Below, piece by piece: positions 14,603 to 20,821 of a stretch of DNA of 36,371 nt (the stretch's first letter is position 1; each line of letters starts with the position of its first letter). A program made the translations under genes and the position numbers. The notes beneath the pieces were generated by a model. It was given only the letters and a program-made list of their open reading frames with translations, did not search any database and was not told the origin of the DNA. The stretch comes from a virus. The stretch is taken from the IMG/VR virus record IMGVR_UViG_3300035687_000014, positions 1 through 36,371 of that record; one strand, given 5' to 3'.

Positions 14603-15292
14603 ATGCCGATCCTGTTTCAATCGCACATCGAGTCGCTCAGCGTCATGCGCGCCGACGGGACGGCGATCACCTTTCGGGATGGCCGGTTCCTCGCCGAGCG
14701 CGAGGACGACATCGCGCAGTTGCGCTGCCATCCGCGCTACACCAGGGAAGCCGGCCAGGCCGGATCAGCACCGGCCGCCGCACCGACCCGCACGCCGGTC
14801 GTTGCGGCGACCAGCACAGCGGCCGATCTGGCCGCGTTCCCGTTCGAGCGCCGTACGTACGGCCGCGGCAACGAGCCGTTCGTCGTGCTGCACCTCAGTC
14901 AGAATCTCGGACACGTTCGCGAAGACGCCGCGGCGATCGCCCTGGCGTTCGACCGCGCGCTGCCGGCGAGCGCAAAGGCCGAACTCCGCTTCGTCACAGC
15001 CGCGCGCGGTGACATCCAGGCTGGTCCGCGCGCGTCAGTCGTCGAGCGCGAGCTCGGTCTGGCGGGGCGCCTGACGCTGTACCGCGAGGCTCACCTGATC
15101 GTGCGCTCGGCGTCCGACGCGGCCGCAGCATTCGCAGCAGATGCGACTGCAGCTGGGACGCCGGTCGTCGTCCTCACCGACGGCGACGTCGACGAGCTGG
15201 CTCGGGCCATCGCGGACGCCGAGGCGTCGTACCCGCGCGTATCGGCTCAGGCAGCCAAGGCCGAGAAGCAGCTACGCGCCGCGCGGCGCTGA
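14603..15292 (+). CDS. Structural-region protein with possible GT-B-like C-terminal domain
   Basis: ATG 14603 has GGGAG 6 bases upstream. The first 50 residues look like a small beta domain (MPILFQSHIESLSVMRADGTA), then an Ala/Pro linker. Residues about 80-225 read as an alternating alpha/beta unit. LGLAGRLTLYREAHLIVRSA, then AAGTPVVVLTDGDVDELARAI, resembles the C-terminal half of GT4-type glycosyltransferases, where that stretch binds the sugar nucleotide. The usual E-x7-E motif is not evident. It could be a head-decoration or connector protein instead. No family is confirmed. Confidence 0.6.
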   Translation: MPILFQSHIESLSVMRADGTAITFRDGRFLAEREDDIAQLRCHPRYTREAGQAGSAPAAAPTRTPVVAATSTAADLAAFPFERRTYGRGNEPFVVLHLSQNLGHVREDAAAIALAFDRALPASAKAELRFVTAARGDIQAGPRASVVERELGLAGRLTLYREAHLIVRSASDAAAAFAADATAAGTPVVVLTDGDVDELARAIADAEASYPRVSAQAAKAEKQLRAARR

Positions 15293-15314
15293 TCCCAACG
15301 CCGGGAGGCCCGCC

Positions 15315-16316
15315 GTGTTCCTGTCCAGCCCTGCGTCGTACCTGACGCTCGCACAGATCAAGGCCGACGAGACGCTCGACCTCACCACGCGCACCGGCGC
15401 CGCGATCTCGGACGCGACCCTGGCCGACTGGCTCGAGGAGACCAGCGGGGAGATCGACGCCATCATCGGCCAGTCGTTCCTGCCGCGCGAAGAGACCGTC
15501 CCCTGCTGGGGCAACGGCTCGGAGTTCCTGAGCGTCGCCCGCTCCCCGCTGATCTACCTGCGCCAGGTCAAGATCGTGCTGCCCAACACCGTGGGCTTCG
15601 ACGTCCCGACCCAGTCGCTGCTGGTCGACTACGACGCCGGTCGCCTGCAGAACATGACGCCGCTGACCTACCAGGGTGTTGGCGTCACCACCCTGTTCCC
15701 GCGCGGCCTACGCATCGACGTGACCTGCGGCTGGGGCGTCAACTACGCCGTCCCGCCGCCCACCTTCATCGCCACTCCCCACGGTGGCCTGGGTGTCACG
15801 CCCCTCGCCTCAGGGGACCACACCGTTCGGGTCGCCTCGATGACGTACTGCGGCGAGAGCCTGCCGTCCGCGCCGACGACCGTGACTCTGGGTGCGCCGG
15901 GCGCGATCGACGTGACGATCACCAACGCGCCGGGCGCGCTGCGCTACCTCATCTACGTCGACGGCCTGTGCGCGGCCGAGATCGCCACCATCTCGATGGG
16001 CAACGGCCTGCTCGCGGTGACCGTCGACGCCTCGCTGCCCAGCTCGCCGGCGTGCTACACCGTAGCTGGAGCGCGCCGAACGCCCGCGACGACGGACTCG
16101 AGTGCGGCGCCACTCCAGGGCAAGTACGCGGCGCTTCGCGCGGCGCAGAAGAAGCTCGTCCAGTCGCGCGCCTGGGAGATGAAGAACAAGTCCAACCAGG
16201 GCCTCTCCGGCCAGCGGTCGGGCGACAAGGAAATCCGCTACCGCGATAACACCCGCTCGACGTTCAACTCCCAGCTCGACACACTGCTGGCCGCGCTGAA
16301 ATTCCAGGGGTGCTGA
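15315..16316 (+). CDS. Head-tail connector with inserted FN3/Ig-like domain
   Basis: GTG 15315 follows GGGAGG. Residues 1-150 match phage gp6-like connectors: YLTLAQIKADETL, DATLADWLEETSGEIDAIIGQ and the SPLIYLRQV strand. Residues about 160-258 are a beta-sandwich-like insertion (HTVRVASMTYCGESLPSAPTTVTLG, YLIYVDGL), similar to fibronectin type III repeats. The last 65 residues return to the helical connector tail (KYAALRAAQKKLVQSRAWEM, STFNSQLDTLLAALKF). It would sit under the portal and could display the extra domain outwards. Confidence 0.75.
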   Translation: MFLSSPASYLTLAQIKADETLDLTTRTGAAISDATLADWLEETSGEIDAIIGQSFLPREETVPCWGNGSEFLSVARSPLIYLRQVKIVLPNTVGFDVPTQSLLVDYDAGRLQNMTPLTYQGVGVTTLFPRGLRIDVTCGWGVNYAVPPPTFIATPHGGLGVTPLASGDHTVRVASMTYCGESLPSAPTTVTLGAPGAIDVTITNAPGALRYLIYVDGLCAAEIATISMGNGLLAVTVDASLPSSPACYTVAGARRTPATTDSSAAPLQGKYAALRAAQKKLVQSRAWEMKNKSNQGLSGQRSGDKEIRYRDNTRSTFNSQLDTLLAALKFQGC

Positions 16317-16320
16317 GCCG

Positions 16321-16689
16321 ATGAGCGTTGACTGGAGCGACTTCGACACCGATACGGTGTCGATCACGAGCGAGACCACGCACGCCGACGGCACCACGTC
16401 CGCGCTGGCAATCTACAACGGGCTAGCAGACTTCCAGCCACGGACCGGTTCGACCATCACAGACCCTGCCGGACAGCTGCAGATGGTCGATGCGCTGCTG
16501 CTGATCGATCCGGATGCGAGCAACGCGCTCCCCGCGATCCAGATCGTCGACGGTGGCCCGACCTTCGTCGCGACCGTCAACGGCATGCGCTATGACGTCA
16601 TCTTCGCCGTGACGCGGCAGATGGCGCCACGCCACATGACGCTGCACCTCAAGCGCGGCCCGCAACGCTTCACGGAGACGCGCCCATGA
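16321..16689 (+). CDS. Putative head closure / connector protein, 122 aa
   Basis: The 122-residue product is beta-rich (ALAIYNGLADFQPRTG, ALLLIDPDA, RYDVIFAVTRQMAPRHMTLHLKR), a pattern common to phage head-closure or stopper proteins. Position between the gp6-like connector and the gpG-like protein fits. The ribosome site is weak (AGGGGTG upstream). It overlaps the next start as ATGA. Confidence 0.6.
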   Translation: MSVDWSDFDTDTVSITSETTHADGTTSALAIYNGLADFQPRTGSTITDPAGQLQMVDALLLIDPDASNALPAIQIVDGGPTFVATVNGMRYDVIFAVTRQMAPRHMTLHLKRGPQRFTETRP

Positions 16690-17162
16690 TCGAGATCGAG
16701 GGCCTGGGCGAGCTCCGCGCGCGTATCGCGGCGATGAAGGCCGCGACCGAGCACCTCGAGCCGGCCCTCCTACGCGCGGGCATCAGCGTGCTGCGAGCCG
16801 CCCAGGACCGCATCGACGCCGGCGGCCCGGGCTGGCCGCCCAACAAGACGGGAACGCCGCTGCTGCACCGCACGGGCCGGCTCCTGGGCTCGCTCACCGT
16901 GGGCGCGGCGGCGAACATCAGCCGTCTCGTGGACGGCAACGAGATCATCGTTGGCACGAACGTCCGCTACGCGCGCTGGCTCCAGGACGGCACCAAGGCA
17001 CACGGCCGCGGGTCCCCGCTAGCCCAGCGCCATGGTCCACGCGCGCGGGCGTCCGGCGGCATCCCGGCCCGCAAGTTCCTCGTGATCGACTCGCAGGGCG
17101 AGCGCGTGATCTCCAAGATCTTCGCCGACCACATCATGGGCGCTTCGGCGCCGGGAGCGTAG
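16686..17162 (+). CDS. Phage virion morphogenesis / neck protein (Mu gpG- or HK97 gp10-like)
   Basis: Coupled to the previous gene by ATGA. The 158-residue product shows the usual features of this family: a helical start (ARIAAMKAATEHLEPALLRAG), GWPPNKTGTPLLHRTGRLLGSL in the middle, NVRYARWLQDGTKA, and IPARKFL near the C-terminus. Members act at the neck or in tail completion. The match is good although the middle is short. Confidence 0.82.
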   Translation: MIEIEGLGELRARIAAMKAATEHLEPALLRAGISVLRAAQDRIDAGGPGWPPNKTGTPLLHRTGRLLGSLTVGAAANISRLVDGNEIIVGTNVRYARWLQDGTKAHGRGSPLAQRHGPRARASGGIPARKFLVIDSQGERVISKIFADHIMGASAPGA

Positions 17163-17165
17163 TGC

Positions 17166-17711
17166 ATGGCCTCATCCGCAAGCGTGCTGGGGTTCGAGAT
17201 GCACGACGCGCTCCACGCGATCCTCAGCGCCGAGATGCATCCGGGGGGCAAGCTGCCGACGCTGCGCAGCCTGCGCAAGAGCAACCAGCTCGCGCAGAAC
17301 GCCGTGGTCGGCCCGACCGACGTCGTCGGCGGCGTGAAGCTGCACGGGCACTCGGACCCGCGCCCGTACGGTACCGGGGCGCGCGAGGTCGACGTCCACC
17401 TCGAGATCATCCTGGCCGCGCGTGCGCAGCGCGTCGCTGCCGCACCGGGTGTGTCGGGCAAGGTCGCCCTGCTCGAGGACGCTCTCAGCGCCTTGAAGTC
17501 GGCGATCGACGATGGCCAGGGCGGCGGGGTGATCGCCGTGCTCAACGCGCCGTCGACGTACGGGCTGCGCGTTGACGGTCAGCCGCTCGCCGCAGCCAGC
17601 CGCCTGGGCGCGGGGCAGTTCTACGAAGACCTCGACGGGGAGGGCGCCGACCAGTCGGTCTGGGCGCTCTACACCGTGGACTACATCGCCACCGGCTACT
17701 TCAGCTTCTGA
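17166..17711 (+). CDS. Putative tail terminator / tail completion protein
   Basis: The 181-residue product begins with a helical stretch (MHDALHAILSAEMH) and has beta-strands (VDVHLEIILAARAQ, QSVWALYTVDYIATGYFSF) typical of tail terminator proteins that cap the tube. It lies between the neck protein and the tube protein, where a terminator is expected. There is no diagnostic motif, so position is most of the evidence. Confidence 0.5.
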   Translation: MASSASVLGFEMHDALHAILSAEMHPGGKLPTLRSLRKSNQLAQNAVVGPTDVVGGVKLHGHSDPRPYGTGAREVDVHLEIILAARAQRVAAAPGVSGKVALLEDALSALKSAIDDGQGGGVIAVLNAPSTYGLRVDGQPLAAASRLGAGQFYEDLDGEGADQSVWALYTVDYIATGYFSF

Positions 17712-17724
17712 GGAGAATCCCTAC

Positions 17725-18021
17725 ATGAAGATCACCTACGACGCCGACGCGCTGGTCGCGGACTGCACCATCCTGGGCTACCGCTTCCGCGCGGGCGAGA
17801 CGCTGGACCTGCGCGAGGACCTCGCCGCAGCGATCCTGCGCAACCCCAACTTCACCGACCAGAACGGCCGCAACGCGTACTCGCCGCCGCTCGAACCCGA
17901 ACCCGCGCACGAACCGGAACCCGCGCCGGCCTCCGCCCCCGCCAAGCCGAACGCCAAGTCGAGCGCACCGCCCGCTGCGGTCGTCGACAAGTCCGCACAA
18001 GCGGACGCCGTCCAGAAGTAG
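17725..18021 (+). CDS. Hypothetical protein with Pro/Glu/Ala-rich tail, 98 aa
   Basis: ATG 17725 follows AGGAG. The first 50 residues form a compact unit (MKITYDADALVADCTILGYRF, then LREDLAAAILRNP), and the rest is a Pro/Glu/Ala low-complexity tail. Small proteins of this kind sit beside tail tube genes in other phages; the role is unknown. Two terminator-like hairpins follow its stop. Confidence 0.65.
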   Translation: MKITYDADALVADCTILGYRFRAGETLDLREDLAAAILRNPNFTDQNGRNAYSPPLEPEPAHEPEPAPASAPAKPNAKSSAPPAAVVDKSAQADAVQK

Positions 18022-18028
18022 GCTGACC

Positions 18029-18095
18029 GCCCGCACGTAGCGGGCTCGTTTCACCACCGCAGCCGCCACCCGATCCGGGCGCGGCTCTTCGTTTT
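18029..18095 (+). terminator. Two terminator hairpins in tandem
   Basis: GCCCGC/GCGGGC (18029-18034 with 18040-18045, 5-base loop) is followed by TCGTTTC. A second, longer one pairs AGCCGC/GCGGCT (18061-18066 with 18081-18086), with inner CCCG/CGGG, and is followed by CTTCGTTTT. They isolate the HNH gene from the upstream capsid transcripts. Confidence 0.65.
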
Positions 18096-18119
18096 GGAGC
18101 AAACGGCCTCGCGTTGTAG

Positions 18120-18125
18120 TACAAT
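18120..18125 (+). promoter_or_regulatory. -10 element of the HNH gene (nearly leaderless)
   Basis: TACAAT at 18120-18125 lies 9 bases before the ATG of the HNH gene, so transcription would begin about 3 bases before the start codon. No clear -35 at 17 bases is seen; TTGGAG lies 20 bases upstream. The AT-rich stretch contrasts with the surrounding GC-rich DNA. Confidence 0.4.
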
Positions 18126-18134
18126 AATAGCGGT

Positions 18135-18698
18135 ATGCGTTGCGCGTTTTGCGGTACTGCGATCGACCTGAAACAGCGCTCGGCCAAGTTCTGCAGCAGG
18201 CGCTGCAAAGACAAGGCGTGGCGCCGTGCGAACCCCGGATACCAGGCCGAGTGGCTGGAGTCCCATCGACAAGACGGCGTGAGCTACACAACGGCTTGGC
18301 AACGCGCTAAACAAGCACGCGACCAGACGGGAAAACGATTCGACTGGGCATTGTGGTACAAGAACCATCGCGACCAGGAAGTCGAGCGGCAGAGAAAATG
18401 GCGCAGCGATAATCCAGAGTCCGCCCGCGCTTGCGACCGGCGAAAGCGAGCCAAGCGGGCGCGAGCAGTCGGCTCGCTTAGCGCACGAGAATGGCGCGCT
18501 ATCGTGCTTAAGCAGCGCGGACGCTGCGCGGACTGCCGCAAACGAACCAAACTGACCATTGATCACGTCGTTCCGCTCGCTGCCGGTGGATCCCACTACG
18601 CATTCAATATCCAAGGCTTATGCGGCAAGTGTAACACCGTCAAGCGTGACCGCATTGCAGTCGGTACGCAGTATACGCTATTTGATCGTATAGCGTAA
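18135..18698 (+). CDS. HNH endonuclease (possible homing/moron insert)
   Basis: The 187-residue protein has an N-terminal Cys cluster (Cys3, Cys6, Cys20, Cys24) that looks like a zinc finger, a basic helical middle, and a C-terminal HNH domain. The HNH domain has Cys131 and Cys134, Asp143-His144 as the first catalytic positions, Asn158, then Cys163, Cys166 and Asn167. It cuts DNA with a metal ion. The gene lies between tail genes, is flanked by terminators upstream and a stop-overlapping hairpin, has its own -10 box, and uses many more A/T-ending codons than its neighbours. This is consistent with a late arrival. It may also assist packaging, but that is less likely away from the terminase. 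Confidence 0.9.
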   Translation: MRCAFCGTAIDLKQRSAKFCSRRCKDKAWRRANPGYQAEWLESHRQDGVSYTTAWQRAKQARDQTGKRFDWALWYKNHRDQEVERQRKWRSDNPESARACDRRKRAKRARAVGSLSAREWRAIVLKQRGRCADCRKRTKLTIDHVVPLAAGGSHYAFNIQGLCGKCNTVKRDRIAVGTQYTLFDRIA

Positions 18699-18727
18699 GA
18701 GCGCGGTTCCGCCGGAGCGCGCGGAAC
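18674..18727 (+). other. Two hairpins at the 3' end of the HNH gene
   Basis: TACGCTA/TAGCGTA (18674-18680 with 18691-18697) overlaps the HNH stop codon. GTTCCGC/GCGGAAC (18706-18712 with 18721-18727) follows it. Neither is followed by a strong T-run. They may mark the end of the inserted segment or end its mRNA. Confidence 0.4.
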
Positions 18728-18792
18728 AGGTCCACGATCGCGAGCAAGGGGCACCTATTGTAAGGGGCCCTTCTTTCATTTAGGAGGGGCCT

Positions 18793-20028
18793 ATGCCCAA
18801 TCCCGTCACCGGCCATCAAACCTGGATCGGGGCCAAGAAGGAGACGACGTTCGGCGTCGCCGCCACGCCCGTCACCATCTTCCCGGGCACCGCAGCCTTC
18901 ACGTCGACGGCGGCCAACGCCGAAGTGCCGCGCGATAACGGCAAGATGCGCTACGGCCAGTCGCTCTCGCCCGCCAGCCAGTTCACCGATTCGATCGCGA
19001 TGAGCCCGACGCCCGATCCGGACACGCTGTTCCCGTTCTTGGCCTGGGCGTTCGGCGCCCAGAGCGCCACCAGCGGCGCGGTCTACGCGACCACGGCGCT
19101 GACCGGCCCGGTCGTAGCGGGCGCCGGGGCGACCCTGCCCGTCACCGCCGGCACCGGAACGCGGTTCACGAACGGCGACAGCATCCAGGTCGGTTTCGGA
19201 ACGGCGAACGTCGAGACCGTCACCATCACCGGCGTGTCGGCCAACAGCCTGACCGCGACGACCACGAAGAATCATGCCAGCGCTGACCTGGTGCAGGGCC
19301 TGTCGGCGACCGCGTTTCAGTCGGTCCTTTCGTACGGCGCCACCCTGCCGTCGTTCACGATCGAAGAGTACCGGTACGCCGATGCCCTCGACCACCTCGG
19401 CTGCACGGTCGACTCCCTCAAGCTCACGGGCAACCCCGGCTCGCTGCTGAAGGTCGACCTCGGGATCAAGGCGGCGAGCCTGCAGATCAACGCGTCGCCG
19501 GCCACGCCGTCGTTCTCGAACGTGATGCCGTTCCACATCGACACGGCGACGCCCACGCAGGTGCTCTACAAAGGCGTCGCCCTGCCGGCCGGAACCATCC
19601 TCAAAGGCTGGGACGTCGCCCTCGCCAACAGCCTGGAGACGACCTACATCGGCGTCGGCTCGCGCTACGCCGCAGCTTTCCCGGTCGGTCAGCGCAAGGG
19701 CGCGGTGAACGCCAAACTCTCCTGGGTCACCAACGCGCTGTACCAGGACTTCCTCGGTGCCGTCGGCGCGACGAGCCCGCAGTCGACGATCGCCGGCCTG
19801 CAGCTGGCCATCCCGGTCGCGAGCCCCAGCTACGCCGACGCGACCCGCCTGGTGCCGTACCAGCTGATCGTCAACCTGCCCAACATCTACCCCAAGGGCA
19901 ACGTGGTTGCGAACAAGCAGTACGGCTCGCTCGAGCAGGCCTTCTCCGGGAGCGCCAACGAGACGGTCGCGGGAATGAACAACGACCTGTCGCTGACGAT
20001 CGTCGGCACCGTCGCGAGCGCGTACTGA
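18793..20028 (+). CDS. Major tail tube protein
   Basis: The 411-residue protein is beta-rich throughout and starts behind TAGGAGG. Its N-terminus (HQTWIGAKKETTFGVAATP) is typical of long tail tube proteins. Residues about 109-168 form an added beta domain (VTAGTGTRFTNGDSIQVGFG, VETVTITGVSANSLTATTT) of a type often inserted into tail proteins. The C-terminal part (LSLTIVGTVASAY) closes the tube fold. Position before the gpG/gpGT chaperones and tape measure supports the assignment. The ATG of the next gene overlaps as TGATG. Confidence 0.8.
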   Translation: MPNPVTGHQTWIGAKKETTFGVAATPVTIFPGTAAFTSTAANAEVPRDNGKMRYGQSLSPASQFTDSIAMSPTPDPDTLFPFLAWAFGAQSATSGAVYATTALTGPVVAGAGATLPVTAGTGTRFTNGDSIQVGFGTANVETVTITGVSANSLTATTTKNHASADLVQGLSATAFQSVLSYGATLPSFTIEEYRYADALDHLGCTVDSLKLTGNPGSLLKVDLGIKAASLQINASPATPSFSNVMPFHIDTATPTQVLYKGVALPAGTILKGWDVALANSLETTYIGVGSRYAAAFPVGQRKGAVNAKLSWVTNALYQDFLGAVGATSPQSTIAGLQLAIPVASPSYADATRLVPYQLIVNLPNIYPKGNVVANKQYGSLEQAFSGSANETVAGMNNDLSLTIVGTVASAY

Positions 20029-20606
20029 TGACGCCCAAGCAGATCGCCAAAGCGCAGGCCGAGCTCGCCAAGAAGCAGGGGGCCGAGGCGCCAGCGGTGA
20101 GCGAGCCGGAGGTCGACGTCGCACCCGAGCGCGACCTCGACGATCCGGCGACCCAGGAGGCGATCCTGGATCCCCAGCCGGTCCCGATCACGGTCGGCCG
20201 AGAGGCGTCCGGCATGTTCCCCTTGCCGGCTAACGAGCAACGCAACTTGGCGTTCTCGTTCATGCCGCGGCTGATGCAAGCCGCGATCGAGATCGGGTCC
20301 TTCAGCTTGGCGGGTGCAACCGAGGGCCAGAAGATCGGCGCCGTGGTCGGTCGGTACGCCCAGGTTCTCGCCGAGAACCAGCCGCTGATGACCCGATTCT
20401 CCCGCTACGTCGCGCGCGCGGAGCAGCACCCCAACGAAGAGCCTGATGCGGCCATGATCGAGCTGCGAGCGAAGCTGATCGACCGCACGATGCGCAACGA
20501 CGAGTTGGTCATGGCGCTCACGCACCTGCTCGTGGTCAACGAGGTCTTCGGGTCGGGAAAACCGGCAGCGCCGCCGGCGACGGCGACGGCGACGCCGACG
20601 AACTAA
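20028..20606 (+). CDS. Tail assembly chaperone gpG-like
   Basis: The 192-residue protein has a disordered start and a helical body (RNLAFSFMPRLMQAAIEIGSF, AVVGRYAQVLAENQPLMTRFSRYVA, LIDRTMRNDELVMALTHLLVVNEVFG). Near the C-terminus a -1 slippery site at 20555-20561 allows extension into the next frame. It lies between the tail tube and tape measure, where gpG-like chaperones that coat the tape measure are always found. Without frameshifting it ends after an Ala/Pro/Thr tail. Confidence 0.88.
   Translation: MTPKQIAKAQAELAKKQGAEAPAVSEPEVDVAPERDLDDPATQEAILDPQPVPITVGREASGMFPLPANEQRNLAFSFMPRLMQAAIEIGSFSLAGATEGQKIGAVVGRYAQVLAENQPLMTRFSRYVARAEQHPNEEPDAAMIELRAKLIDRTMRNDELVMALTHLLVVNEVFGSGKPAAPPATATATPTN
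20555..20561 (+). promoter_or_regulatory. Programmed -1 ribosomal frameshift site (G GGA AAA)
   Basis: In the gpG frame the bases read G GGA AAA, i.e. the X XXY YYZ form for -1 slippage to GGG AAA, as in lambda gpG/gpGT. The -1 frame is open from here to the TAA at 20801-20803. No downstream pseudoknot was assessed in detail; the following sequence is very GC-rich. Confidence 0.85.
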
Positions 20607-20803
20607 GACCGTCGTACTTCGAGCTGCTGCGGCTGGTCGGACGATTCGTCGATAAGTCGGCGGCGCTCGTCGAGCGCACCATGACGCGCCAGCAGATCAC
20701 CCTGGAATTCTACTGGTATCAGCGTGAGCGCGCGCGACAGCAGCGTATCGACGAGGCGTCGGTGCTGCAAGCAATCGCTAAGGCGTTTGGCGCCCAGCCC
20801 TAA
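20561..20803 (+). CDS. -1 frame extension of the tail chaperone (gpT part of gpGT)
   Basis: Reading in the -1 frame after the slippery site gives an 80-residue extension. It begins with a short Gly/Asp/Ala stretch and then a helical protein segment (PSYFELLRLVGRFVDKSAALVERTM, then ITLEFYWYQRERARQQRIDEA) that ends QP-stop. The combined product is 258 residues. It lacks a good start of its own apart from an internal ATG at 20681, so frameshift expression is favoured. The sequence is coding-like and lies exactly between gpG and the tape measure. Confidence 0.85.
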   Translation, partial: TGSAAGDGDGDADELRPSYFELLRLVGRFVDKSAALVERTMTRQQITLEFYWYQRERARQQRIDEASVLQAIAKAFGAQP

Positions 20804-20821
20804 TCGCTACGGAGGCGCACC

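Noticed and set aside
14442-15074. UGA readthrough of the capsid gene into a 209-codon extension
   Set aside because: The extended frame is Arg/Ser-rich and runs antithetic to a real gene at 14603; no domain is seen, so the open frame is due to composition.
18745-18778. Terminator before the tail tube gene
   Set aside because: Only a 5-bp AAGGG/CCCTT stem with a long loop and a broken T-run; too weak to call.
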